From Syntrophomonadaceae bacterium (GTDB lineage: Bacteria; Bacillota_D; Dethiobacteria; DTU022): a DNA stretch of 26,293 nt. Made by a program: the position numbers and the translations under genes. The stretch covers positions 1-26,293 of the forward strand of contig PWUG01000209.1 of the NCBI GenBank assembly GCA_003562605.1, in the 5' to 3' direction. Below are positions 1 through 7,668 of the stretch, piece by piece; positions within the stretch are counted from its first letter, which is position 1; every line of letters starts with the position of its first letter. The notes under the pieces are model-generated. The model had not been told where the DNA came from, did no database searches, and worked only from the letters and a program-made list of their open reading frames with translations.

Positions 1-947
1 CTATTGTTGCTTTGCTGACAGTACAGAGGACATTTTATCACTCGCTGTTGCAGAGTATGGCCAAGCTGGGCAGTGTACTGCTGGGCGGAGTGCTGGGCAC
101 AGCTTTTAGCTTTATGTTTGGTGTATCCCCGCTTGGTTACGGTTTGGTTACTCTGGCTGCCATTTACATCTGTCTTAAACTGCACTGGCAGGACAATATT
201 ATCCTAACCACGGTTACGGGCATTACTGTCATCTTCAGTGCCACCGATGTTCCTCCCTTAACTTTTTCTTTCGAACAAATCCTGACAGCTCTGCTTGGAG
301 CTGTCTGCGCCCTGGCCATTAATTATCTTTTTACTCCCAACCACAGAAGAGATGTTTTGGGGAAGCTTGCAAACGCAGAGGAGGGCCTGCGGCGGGCTAT
401 CGATTTTATTACGCTGGAAATGCTTGAGCCCGGTTATGAAGATACTGAGTTTAAGGAAGAGATCGATAAACTAGATAAATTGATAGAGGAAGGATTGGAA
501 GAAGCTAAGCTGCTCCGGGAAGAGCAGCGTTATATCATAAACCGGGAAACTGATTCGGATCGCTATCGCCAGGCATTCCACATTTACAAGTCACAGCTGA
601 ACCGCCTGGAGGAGATGCACAAACTGGCCAGGCGTATGCCGGTCAGGGTTCCCCAGGCGGCACCGCTGGTTCGACTGTTCCGTATTGTGCAGAAAATGCA
701 GAAGCGCAGGGTTGAGGGTAAGAACAACCACTATCAGAGTGTAGATCGGTTGATGGAGAAGTTGGAGAAAAGTTTTGCAGTTATAGACCTTCCCAAATCA
801 AGAGATGAATTTATCAGCCGCGCCTCGCTTTTCCACCTTTTCCAGGAAATTCAGCGTTACTACCGCCGGATGCAGAATCTGCCTGCTTCCATAATTCCCA
901 TACAGCCGCAAAAGCAGCAAAGGATACCGCTAAAGAAACTATTTTAG
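1..947 (+). CDS. FUSC/aromatic acid exporter family membrane protein, 5'-partial
   Basis: The reading frame is open to the left edge, so the gene enters from upstream; the TTG at 12 is only the first start-like codon and is probably internal. The visible start, with LTVQRT and YHSLLQS followed by a glycine-rich helix, resembles the first helices of the ArAE/FUSC family (DUF939, YgaE-like), whose members have about four to six N-terminal membrane helices and a long helical cytoplasmic tail. Here hydrophobic segments fill about the first 105 residues. The rest (about 110-311) is charged and helical, with [19 protein letters not shown] coiled-coil stretches. The family is thought to export aromatic acids or related compounds, but the substrate here is unknown. 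The last 9 bases overlap the convergent rdgB reading frame. Family call good, function inferred. Confidence 0.75.
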   Translation, partial: IVALLTVQRTFYHSLLQSMAKLGSVLLGGVLGTAFSFMFGVSPLGYGLVTLAAIYICLKLHWQDNIILTTVTGITVIFSATDVPPLTFSFEQILTALLGAVCALAINYLFTPNHRRDVLGKLANAEEGLRRAIDFITLEMLEPGYEDTEFKEEIDKLDKLIEEGLEEAKLLREEQRYIINRETDSDRYRQAFHIYKSQLNRLEEMHKLARRMPVRVPQAAPLVRLFRIVQKMQKRRVEGKNNHYQSVDRLMEKLEKSFAVIDLPKSRDEFISRASLFHLFQEIQRYYRRMQNLPASIIPIQPQKQQRIPLKKLF

Positions 948-1535
948 CAGTCTGTCAAGCAGTTCACGCGTGCGGCTCAGGGCCTTACCGCGGTGGCTGA
1001 CCTTGTTTTTTTCTTCTGCGGACATCTCAGCAAAAGTTTTCTCTGCCACCTCATAAAAAAACAACGGGTCGTAACCGAAACCGCCTTTACCCTGCAGGTT
1101 TTAGGTTATCCTTCCGGAGCAGCTTTCCTCGATGATGTAGGTTTGATCACCCGGTACAGCAACAGCAATGGCACACTTAAAAGAAGCGCTGCGCTGTTCA
1201 GGTGGCACACCTTTAAGCTCTTTCAATAGGAGGAGGTTATTGGACTTGTAGTTGCCCGCTTCGCCAGCGTAACGTGCAGAGTGAACACCGGGTCGGCCAC
1301 CGAGGGCGTCGACACTCAAACCTGAATCATCAGCAAGCGCGATTTCACATGTTGCAGTAGATACAGCTTCTGCTTTTTTAGCAGCATTACCGGCAAAAGT
1401 CGGCATGTCTTCCTCAGGCATAATCAGATCGGGATAATCGTCCAGGGTAAGCACTCTCACCGGCAGCCCCTGCAGCAGCTCTTTAATTTCCAGCACCTTA
1501 TCAGGGTTGCCAGTGGCCAAAACCAGCTTCTTCAT
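939..1535 (-). pseudogene. rdgB: XTP/dITP diphosphatase (RdgB/HAM1), interrupted by in-frame TAA
   Basis: The family hydrolyses non-canonical purine triphosphates (XTP, dITP) to monophosphates, keeping them out of DNA. The ATG at 1535 gives MKKLVLATGNPDK, the family's N-terminal nucleotide-binding motif, followed by FAGNAAKKA and ADDSGLSVDALGGRPGV. After GRIT (codon 144) a TAA stands at 1103-1101. Without any frame change the remaining family motifs follow: [12 protein letters not shown], then [19 protein letters not shown], ending at TAG 941-939. Read through, the protein is 198 residues, the usual family length; as it stands it is 144 residues and lacks the GFGYDP and SHR substrate/catalytic segments. 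It lies 7 bases after rph, a common pairing. The TAA replaces a variable position often Glu, so one substitution (GAA to TAA) would explain it. Alternatives are sequencing error or readthrough. Identity is very sure; its state is not. Confidence 0.85.
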
Positions 1536-1542
1536 AGCCGAG

Positions 1543-2316
1543 CTACACCCCCCGCTTTTCCTGATCCTCATAATATGCTGCTGAAGCAGTAATTAGAGCA
1601 TCGATCTCCCGGCCGAGAGCTTCTTTCTGGCGGGCAGTAATTTCGATCACCCCCGCTGAGGCGAGGTCGATGAGTTGATCCATCTGCTCACGGCTAAATG
1701 GCTTATCTTCTGCGGAGCCCTGTACTTCGACCAGTTTCCCGGCTGCGGTCATAACTACATTCATGTCGACACCAGCCTTTGAGTCCTCCTCGAAGGCAAG
1801 ATCAAGTACCGGCATATCGTTATAGAGGCCAACGCTGACCGCTGAAAGGTAATCGTAAAGAGGAAACCGTTCAAGTTGGTCCTTTTGCCTGAGGTGAAAA
1901 AGAGCTTCCGCCAGGGCAACATAAGCGCCACTAATTGCCGCCGTGCGCGTTCCACCGTCGGCCTGGATCACATCACAATCCAGCCAGATTGTTCTTTCAC
2001 CCAAAGAGCGGAGATCGACCACCGAGCGAAGCGAACGGCCGACCAGGCGCTGGATCTCAAGGCTGCGAGCATTTACTTTGCCCCTTTCCCTGGCAACGCG
2101 AACGCCAGTGGACCCGGGGATCATGGCATATTCCGCTGAAACCCAACCCTGTCCTGTTCCCTTCAAAAACGAGGGTATTTTATCCTCGATGGATGCAGTA
2201 CAGATTACCCTTGTATCACCGAGCTCGATATGAGCCGAGCCTTCCGGGTATTTCAGGTACGATCGTTTTATTCTTATCGTTCGCAGTTCGTTATTCTTTC
2301 TTCCATCAGCTCGCAT
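1543..2316 (-). CDS. rph: ribonuclease PH
   Basis: RNase PH is a phosphorolytic 3'-5' exoribonuclease that trims the 3' ends of tRNA precursors in the cytoplasm. The 257-residue product is full length and begins MRADGRKNNELR, the typical start. Further family motifs are GDTRVICTASIEDKIPSFLKG near residue 33, GQGWVSAEYAMIPGST near 55, a RSLEIQRLVGRSLRSVVD segment near 85, and DCDVIQADGGTRTAAISGA near 113, the conserved core around the phosphate site. AAAGGAG lies 8 bases before the ATG, which supports the start. It is the first gene of an rph-rdgB pair; rdgB begins 7 bases after its TAG. The 170 bases upstream separate it from the divergent lemA-htpX pair. Identification is very sure. Confidence 0.97.
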   Translation of the reverse strand: MRADGRKNNELRTIRIKRSYLKYPEGSAHIELGDTRVICTASIEDKIPSFLKGTGQGWVSAEYAMIPGSTGVRVARERGKVNARSLEIQRLVGRSLRSVVDLRSLGERTIWLDCDVIQADGGTRTAAISGAYVALAEALFHLRQKDQLERFPLYDYLSAVSVGLYNDMPVLDLAFEEDSKAGVDMNVVMTAAGKLVEVQGSAEDKPFSREQMDQLIDLASAGVIEITARQKEALGREIDALITASAAYYEDQEKRGV

Positions 2317-2486
2317 AGTTGTACTCCTTTCTTATTCCCACCTTTATTCCCCGGCCCTGTGGTAATTTCCTTCTCTTTTCCTGTCTGCTGCAGGGATATT
2401 TATTTTTAACTCCCCGGGCAATAGCTAGAGGATAAATAGGCGAAAAAAAGAAATAGTATAAAGGCTTTTTTATAGGAGGCTTATAT

Positions 2487-3056
2487 ATGGATATCACCTA
2501 TATTTTCCCGGCTATACTGATCCTGATTGCTGCTTTTACTGTCTACACTTATAACCGCCTGGTTGGCTTACGTAACATGGCCGATACAGCTTACTCGAAT
2601 ATCGACACCCTTCTGCAGAAACGGTTTGACCTGGTGCCCAACCTGGTGGAAACGGTGAAGGGCTACATGCAGCATGAGCAGCAGGTTCTCGAGGCAATAA
2701 CAAAAGCGAGAACAGACTGGCTTAAGGCTTCGACCATCCAGGAAAATGCCGGCGCTGATCAAACAGCGGCGAGGGCGTTAAAAACCCTTTTTGCTGTATC
2801 GGAAAATTACCCCGACCTAAAGGCTAACCAGAATTTCCTGATGCTGCAGGAGGAACTGGCCGGTATCGAAAATAAGATCGCTTATGCCCGGCAGCGCTAT
2901 AATCGGACAGTTATGGTCCTGAACATGGTAATCCAGAGGTTCCCATCCAACTACATAGCCAGGTTGTTTAATTTTAAAACCCGGGAATTTTTTGCTGTGG
3001 AATCAGAACAGGCCCGAAGTGTACCCAATGTCGATATGCAAGGCGGTGATAATTAG
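2487..3056 (+). CDS. lemA: LemA family protein
   Basis: LemA proteins are small membrane-anchored proteins with a helical bundle facing one side of the membrane; their molecular role is not settled. The 189-residue product has one N-terminal membrane segment (about residues 3-22, IFPAILILIAAFTVYTY), then the conserved YNRLVGLRN segment and the FDLVPNLVETVKGYMQHE signature around residues 45-65. The closing FAVESEQARSVPNV is a variant of the family's usual C-terminal YFEA.EEAR.VP segment. ATAGGAGG lies 9 bases upstream of the ATG. It is followed after 2 bases by the peptidase gene htpX, a frequent lemA-htpX arrangement, so the two are very probably one transcript. Divergent from rph. Confidence 0.95.
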   Translation: MDITYIFPAILILIAAFTVYTYNRLVGLRNMADTAYSNIDTLLQKRFDLVPNLVETVKGYMQHEQQVLEAITKARTDWLKASTIQENAGADQTAARALKTLFAVSENYPDLKANQNFLMLQEELAGIENKIAYARQRYNRTVMVLNMVIQRFPSNYIARLFNFKTREFFAVESEQARSVPNVDMQGGDN

Positions 3057-3058
3057 TA

Positions 3059-3964
3059 ATGGATCCAATTTACGGACGCATAGCAGCCAATAAAAGACGG
3101 ACCTTCTTCCTTTTTTTCCTTTATGCTGTATTATTCGGAGTAATCGGCTATTTTGCCGGTATATATCTTGGAGAGCCAATTGTCGGTCTTATCCTGGCCG
3201 GACTGGTCTTCGGAGTCCTCTTCTTGATCAGTTTTTTCAGCGGGCAGAGCGTGGTTACTTCAATGGCCGGTGCCAGGGAAGTTTCAAAGCAGCAGGAACC
3301 TTTTCTATATAATACTGTTGAAGCGTTAAGTATCGCCGCCGGCAAACCGATGCCCAAAGTTTACATCATTGAGACCGAAGTGCCCAACGCTTTTGCCGCC
3401 GGTCGTAACCCGCAAAATGCCATTATAGCTGTCACAAGGGGATTGATGAATCGTCTGAACCGCCAGGAGCTGGAAGGAGTCATCGCCCATGAAATGGCCC
3501 ATATCAACAACTACGATGTTCTGCTGGCCACGGTGGCAATCGTTTTGGCTGGAACGATCGTTTTCGTAAGTGTAATCGCAAGAAACATGGTCTTTTTCGG
3601 TGGGATGGGACGAGGCAGCCGGAAAAGCGGCCAGGGTCAGCTGATTGCCATTGCAGCATTGATTATCCTGGCCATCCTGGCCCCAATTTTTGCCCAGCTG
3701 CTCAAATTCGCCATTTCCAGGCAGCGCGAATACCTGGCCGATGCTACAGCCGCCGACTTTACCGGCTATCCCGAGGGTTTAGCCAGTGCACTGGAAAAAA
3801 TAACTGAACAACAGGTTAAAAAGAGCCCGATCGATAACAGCGCTCTTAACGGACTCTATATCGTTAACCCTGCGCTGGGCGCCAGATCCGGAAACAGGGC
3901 CAGCGTTCTATTTTCGACACATCCGCCGGCAGAAGAGAGGATTAAGCGTTTAAGGGCTATGTGA
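3059..3964 (+). CDS. htpX: HtpX-type membrane zinc metallopeptidase (M48)
   Basis: This is a membrane-bound zinc endopeptidase of the M48B family, which degrades damaged membrane proteins. It has 301 residues. Two hydrophobic segments occur near residues 15-35 and 41-60. The zinc site HEMAH occupies residues 144-148, with the third ligand expected at Glu224 in SRQREYLADATA. Two more membrane helices (about 155-176 and 194-215) lie between the motif and that glutamate, as in the family. The C-terminal part has the usual FSTHPPAEERIKRL motif. The ATG follows the lemA TAG by 2 bases, so translation is probably coupled. The gene ends 10 bases from the convergent murI end, with no clear hairpin between them. 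Confidence 0.95.
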   Translation: MDPIYGRIAANKRRTFFLFFLYAVLFGVIGYFAGIYLGEPIVGLILAGLVFGVLFLISFFSGQSVVTSMAGAREVSKQQEPFLYNTVEALSIAAGKPMPKVYIIETEVPNAFAAGRNPQNAIIAVTRGLMNRLNRQELEGVIAHEMAHINNYDVLLATVAIVLAGTIVFVSVIARNMVFFGGMGRGSRKSGQGQLIAIAALIILAILAPIFAQLLKFAISRQREYLADATAADFTGYPEGLASALEKITEQQVKKSPIDNSALNGLYIVNPALGARSGNRASVLFSTHPPAEERIKRLRAM

Positions 3965-3974
3965 AGGGCGGCTT

Positions 3975-4805
3975 TCAGCTTAGTTTTACCTGGTAGGCTT
4001 TGATATCACGGTGAAGCAGTTTGGCCCCGACTTCTTCAAAAGGTTCAGGGCTGCCGCTGACAAAAAAACGGTAGCGGTGGCTGTCGCTCGCAAGTGGATT
4101 GACCATATCGCTTTTGTTCAGTAAAACTTCGACCTCTGCTGCAATTTCCTCGGCAGAATTGATTAATCTGACTGATGGGCCGACCACTTCCTGGATCAAA
4201 CTTTCCATCAACGGGTAATGAGTGCAGCCAAGAATCAGGGAGTCGATATTTTCGTTGACCAGGGGATCGAGGTATTCGTGGGCAACTTTTTTTGCTTCGG
4301 GAGTATGGACAAGATCATTTTCTACCAACAGCACAAACAACGGGCAGGCCTTGCTGACCAGGTGCAGCTTCCCGTTTTTCTGCCTTAATTTTTTTTCATA
4401 AGCCGAGCTGTTGATTGTTCCGACAGTACCGATCACACCAATCCTGCCACTGCCGCTGTGGGTGAGGGCAGCTCTCACCCCCGGGTCAATTACCCCTAGA
4501 ACCGGATATTCACATTTTTGCTGATAGTACTGCAGCCCTGCCGCCGTTGCCGAGTTACAGGCGACAACTACCATTTTAATCTCCTGGTGCTGTAAGAAAT
4601 CGATCATCTCAAAAGCAAAACGTCGCACTTCTTCATAAGGACGCGGGCCGTACGGCATGCGCGCGGTATCGCCGAAATATATTATGCTCTCATTGGGCAT
4701 AAGCCGGCTTATCTCGCGGACTACAGTCAGGCCTCCGACTCCGGAATCGATAACTCCGATCGCCTTATGAGCCTGAATTAACTGTTCCCGATAATTGATC
4801 TCCAC
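3975..4805 (-). CDS. murI: glutamate racemase
   Basis: MurI interconverts L- and D-glutamate, supplying D-Glu for peptidoglycan. The 276-residue product contains the signature IGVIDSGVGGLTVVRE at residues 16-31, the PYGPRP loop at 51-56, and the two catalytic cysteines: Cys83 in VVACNSATA and Cys194 in LGCTHYPL. The start codon is GTG (4805-4803), overlapping by one base the TAG of the upstream UPF0316 gene, which indicates coupled translation. Length and motifs are normal for a cofactor-independent racemase. The 12 or so residues before IGVIDSG are slightly longer than in many homologues, so a downstream start cannot be excluded. Confidence 0.96.
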   Translation of the reverse strand: MEINYREQLIQAHKAIGVIDSGVGGLTVVREISRLMPNESIIYFGDTARMPYGPRPYEEVRRFAFEMIDFLQHQEIKMVVVACNSATAAGLQYYQQKCEYPVLGVIDPGVRAALTHSGSGRIGVIGTVGTINSSAYEKKLRQKNGKLHLVSKACPLFVLLVENDLVHTPEAKKVAHEYLDPLVNENIDSLILGCTHYPLMESLIQEVVGPSVRLINSAEEIAAEVEVLLNKSDMVNPLASDSHRYRFFVSGSPEPFEEVGAKLLHRDIKAYQVKLS

Positions 4806-5326
4806 TATTTCGCCTTCATCCTTGAAAAATAACCTCCCATAATCCTGCGTGTATCAAAAATGGAAATAACCGCGTCAGGATCGAGCTTTTTCATTTGTTT
4901 TAGCAGGATGGGCAGTTCTTTACGTTTCAGCAGCACCTGAAGTGTTGCGTGCACACCTTCCCTGCCGTAACAGGGCATTGAGGTTACTCCATAACCCAGT
5001 TCACGCAGTGATTCTTCAAGGGTGCCTCCGTTCTTAAGAGTAATAATCTGAACATGAACATAGCCGACAGCAATATACTCTTCAATTTTACTGCCGACAA
5101 GATTCCCTGAAGCAAAACCAAGCCCGTAAATCAGTATGTTATACCATGCTTCAATGTTGGCTAGTACCATACTGAGGGCGGCCAGGTAAATGATAGCTTC
5201 AAAAAAACCGATAATAGCAGCAGCTACGCTGTTCCCCCGGGTTAAATAAATAATCCTGATCGTGCCCAGGCTTACATGAGCGATTTTGGCAAAGAAAATT
5301 GCCAGCATAGTTAAAAACACAAACAC
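4805..5326 (-). CDS. UPF0316 (DUF2179) family membrane protein
   Basis: The protein matches the UPF0316 family: an N-terminal block of membrane helices followed by a small cytosolic DUF2179 domain; the function is unknown. Three hydrophobic stretches (LTMLAIFFAKIAHV, then SVAAAIIGFFEAIIYLAALSMVLANI, then ILIYGLGFASGNLVGS) are followed by the VHVQIITLKNG ... LRELGYGVTS alpha/beta domain, ending in a segment containing DTRRIMGGYF. I place the start at GTG 5326 because TAGGAGG lies 7 bases before it. A longer frame beginning with TTG at 5365 would translate through that ribosome binding site and is unlikely. The resulting 173 residues fit the family. It shares one base with the murI start, so the two form an operon. 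Confidence 0.85.
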   Translation of the reverse strand: MFVFLTMLAIFFAKIAHVSLGTIRIIYLTRGNSVAAAIIGFFEAIIYLAALSMVLANIEAWYNILIYGLGFASGNLVGSKIEEYIAVGYVHVQIITLKNGGTLEESLRELGYGVTSMPCYGREGVHATLQVLLKRKELPILLKQMKKLDPDAVISIFDTRRIMGGYFSRMKAK

Positions 5327-5451
5327 GTAAAATCCTCCTATGGCGCATAAACTGCACCATTTCAATTTATATCAACCCATATTGTAACAACCTGCCCGGG
5401 GGCTGTCAATCAAAAAAAAGGGACACAAAGGTTCCAGGTTTTAATCATACT

Positions 5452-5478
5452 AAAGCGGCAGAGAATACCTGCCGCTTT
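5452..5478 (-). terminator. hairpin downstream of codY
   Basis: A perfect 10-base inverted repeat (AAAGCGGCAG and CTGCCGCTTT) with a 7-base loop lies 33 bases after the codY stop. No long T-run follows on the minus strand, so it is a weak or imperfect intrinsic terminator. It is the only clear GC-rich hairpin between codY and the UPF0316 gene. Confidence 0.5.
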
Positions 5479-5510
5479 CTTACTTAACCAGCCATCCAAA
5501 TTCAGCCTTG

Positions 5511-6317
5511 CTAACGGATATAACCCATTTTTTCCGAACGGGAAGCGACAATTTCCAGGGCATGCACATTTTTTACCCGAATAAAGGTCCCTTTCATCCC
5601 CAGCGATCTTGATTCAATGATGCCTGCACTTTCAAATTTACGCAGGGCATTGACGATTACAGAGCGGGTTATACCCAGGCTGTCTGCTATCTTGCTGGCA
5701 ACAACTACGCTTTCGTTGTTGTTTATATTCTTAAGAATTTCACGAATAGCCTCCACCTCTGAATAGGAAAGGCTTTCGAAAGCGCCCTCCGCCAATTCCC
5801 TGTTTCTGATCTCTTTATCTTCCTGATCGGCGATCTGGTGAATAATGATCATGCCAATCAAAGTTGCGCTTACTTCAGCCAGGATCAATAGCTCCGGCTC
5901 GAATGTGCGGCCGGGGTGAAATAAAAACAGTAAAGCTTCATTTTTACCACTGCTTTTGACGGGAATAACAGTAAAAAGTGAACCGCTCTGCGTAGAAGAT
6001 TCTTTCTTTTTTTTGCCGCCCGTTCCATTCGGGAAAAGAACATTTGTCAGAGTTTTATCGGTTTTGATAACCGACGGCAGGAAGGAATCACCGGCAACAG
6101 AACCCTCCTCTACCAAACGCTCAAGGCGCTCTTCAGCCTCGACTTCATCCAGCCAGTATGCCAGGATTTTTCCTTCTTTATTTATCAGTAAAACAGCAGA
6201 GCTGGTTATCTCAGCAATAGCTTTAACTCCGTCGTTTAAGATCGGAGCCTGGTTTTCCGGTCGGAGAAAAACACTATTTAATCTTCTGATATGCTCCAGT
6301 AGTTGATTGTCTTTCAT
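5511..6317 (-). CDS. codY: GTP-sensing transcriptional pleiotropic repressor CodY
   Basis: CodY is the nutrient-responsive global regulator of low-GC Gram-positives; it binds GTP and branched-chain amino acids and represses stationary-phase and amino-acid genes. The 268-residue product has the N-terminal GAF-like sensor (about 1-160). Its most recognisable part is the winged helix-turn-helix at about 205-250, with ASKIADSLGITRSVIVNALR and the nearly invariant RSLGMKGTFIRV. A Lys/Ser-rich loop near residues 101-111 (GKKKKESSTQS) is unusual against the family pattern I know. The ATG at 6317 is preceded by AGGAGG and a near-consensus promoter. It is transcribed alone: a hairpin follows, and larC lies upstream on the same strand with 139 bases between. 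Confidence 0.95.
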   Translation of the reverse strand: MKDNQLLEHIRRLNSVFLRPENQAPILNDGVKAIAEITSSAVLLINKEGKILAYWLDEVEAEERLERLVEEGSVAGDSFLPSVIKTDKTLTNVLFPNGTGGKKKKESSTQSGSLFTVIPVKSSGKNEALLFLFHPGRTFEPELLILAEVSATLIGMIIIHQIADQEDKEIRNRELAEGAFESLSYSEVEAIREILKNINNNESVVVASKIADSLGITRSVIVNALRKFESAGIIESRSLGMKGTFIRVKNVHALEIVASRSEKMGYIR

Positions 6318-6338
6318 ATAAGATACCTCCTTTCATTT

Positions 6339-6367
6339 GTTATATTACATAATATTGTATATGTCAA
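6339..6367 (-). promoter_or_regulatory. sigma-A type promoter of codY
   Basis: On the minus strand TTGACA (6367-6362), a 17-base spacer, then TATAAC (6344-6339), very close to the vegetative consensus. It sits 22 bases before the codY start codon, with AGGAGG in between. A perfect inverted repeat ends 5 bases upstream of the -35 box. Confidence 0.75.
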
Positions 6368-6371
6368 TAAT

Positions 6372-6393
6372 ATTCAATCTTTTTTGATTGAAT
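6372..6393. repeat. 8-base inverted repeat upstream of codY promoter
   Basis: ATTCAATC and GATTGAAT are perfect reverse complements separated by six T (plus strand). It lies directly upstream of the codY -35 box and 63 bases beyond the end of larC. It could be an operator, or a weak AT-rich terminator of the lar operon. It does not match the CodY box AATTTTCWGAAAATT. Confidence 0.5.
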
Positions 6394-6456
6394 TCATTAA
6401 GATTGCTACTTTAACCGGTTTTGTGACAGGGAAGTAATTGTTGGGAATTTTTCTTT

Positions 6457-7668
6457 TTATCGCCGGGTTCTAAAAAGGTACTCGGCAAGCCTGTAGATTT
6501 CTTTCAGCGGCAGGCCCGACTTTCGGGCTATTTTCTGACAATCTTCGTATTCTGGGGCAAAGTGCATGGAATGTTCCCGGTCCGGCATAGTGCTGTATTT
6601 GATCCTGATCGGTCCCCACTCGGTCTCAACGGTTGCTACTTCCCGCGGGCGCATAATTTTACGGGCGGTGGTCAGGCGAAAACCCAGGGTCGAGGTTTCA
6701 TAGAATATTATTTCCTGCAGCAACCCGGCCTTTTCAGGAGCGGCAAGAACGCTAAGTTGAACTGCAGGGCGATTCTTTTTCATCTGCACCGGGGTATAGT
6801 AAACATCCAGAGCACCGGCTGTAAAAAGTTTGTCCATCAGGTAGCCGAAAATCTCCGGGTTTTGATCGTCAATATTAGTTTCAATTACAGCCACTTCCTC
6901 CTCATAGGCCGGATCAGACATATGAAGGCTTCCTGATATCAGGCGCAGGAAATTCGGATAACCGGGATCTATACTGCCGGCACCGTAACCAACCGTCTCA
7001 ATATTGAATGCCGGAAGAGGACCGAATGTATCGGCCAGGGCGGTAACAATTGCAGCGCCGGTTGGGGTAACCAGCTCAAAATCACTATCACGCCCCTCGA
7101 TCGGCACATTTCGTTTAGCTAAAAGCTCCAGGGTTGCGGGGGCGGGTAGGGGCAGCCGGCCGTGTGCCGAATGTACCTCGCCCCGGCCCAGGGGAAGTGG
7201 CGAGCAGTAAATGCGATCAATTTCAAGCAGGAACAAAGCTGACACAGAGCCTACAATGTCAACTATGGCATCGACCGCTCCGACTTCATGGAAATGGACC
7301 TTTTCAACTGGAATACCGTGGACCGCGGCTTCGGCTTCAGCCAACCGGTTAAAAACGGCGGAACTTTTTTTGCAAACTGCTGCAGGCAGTTCGGATTTAG
7401 CGATTAGCCCGAGGATGTCCGGCAGGTGCCTTTTTACAGGCGAGCTGCTGTCCAGCCGGACCAGTGCCCTGGTCCCGGTTATACCGCCTCGGGAAGTTTT
7501 TTCAGCCTCAAGTTTGTAACCCTTTAGCTTCAGGCCGGCTAAAACTTCCTGCAGGCGTTTTAATTCCAAACCGCTGTCGAGCAAAGCACCGAGAGTCATA
7601 TCACCACTTATACCGCTGTAGCAGTCAAAGTAAATAATTCTCTGCCTCTTATTGATCCTTTCAGTCAT
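6457..7668 (-). CDS. larC: nickel-pincer cofactor biosynthesis protein LarC (nickel insertion)
   Basis: LarC is the CTP-dependent cyclometallase that inserts nickel into the pincer nucleotide used by lactate racemase and relatives. The 403-residue protein has the N-terminal IIYFDCYSGISGDMTLGALLD motif, then VHFHEVGAVDAIVDIVGS near residue 125, PTGAAIVTALADTFG near 200, and ETNIDDQNPEIFGYLMDKL near 264 opening the C-terminal domain. In Lactiplantibacillus plantarum the gene is split into larC1/larC2 joined by programmed frameshifting; here it is one uninterrupted frame. ATG overlaps the larB TGA (ATGA), so the two genes are coupled. Confidence 0.94.
   Translation of the reverse strand: MTERINKRQRIIYFDCYSGISGDMTLGALLDSGLELKRLQEVLAGLKLKGYKLEAEKTSRGGITGTRALVRLDSSSPVKRHLPDILGLIAKSELPAAVCKKSSAVFNRLAEAEAAVHGIPVEKVHFHEVGAVDAIVDIVGSVSALFLLEIDRIYCSPLPLGRGEVHSAHGRLPLPAPATLELLAKRNVPIEGRDSDFELVTPTGAAIVTALADTFGPLPAFNIETVGYGAGSIDPGYPNFLRLISGSLHMSDPAYEEEVAVIETNIDDQNPEIFGYLMDKLFTAGALDVYYTPVQMKKNRPAVQLSVLAAPEKAGLLQEIIFYETSTLGFRLTTARKIMRPREVATVETEWGPIRIKYSTMPDREHSMHFAPEYEDCQKIARKSGLPLKEIYRLAEYLFRTRR

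Noticed and set aside
1101..1103. The TAA in rdgB as selenocysteine or pyrrolysine, or a general stop reassignment
   Set aside because: Selenocysteine uses TGA and pyrrolysine TAG, and other genes in the window end at TAA at the expected family length.
1935..2318. 127-codon plus-strand open frame opposite rph
   Set aside because: It lies wholly antisense to a clear RNase PH gene, has no ribosome binding site, and its composition reflects the rph codons.
5326..5365. TTG 5365 as start of the UPF0316 protein
   Set aside because: It would translate through TAGGAGG, which is ideally placed for the GTG at 5326, and adds residues not typical of the family.
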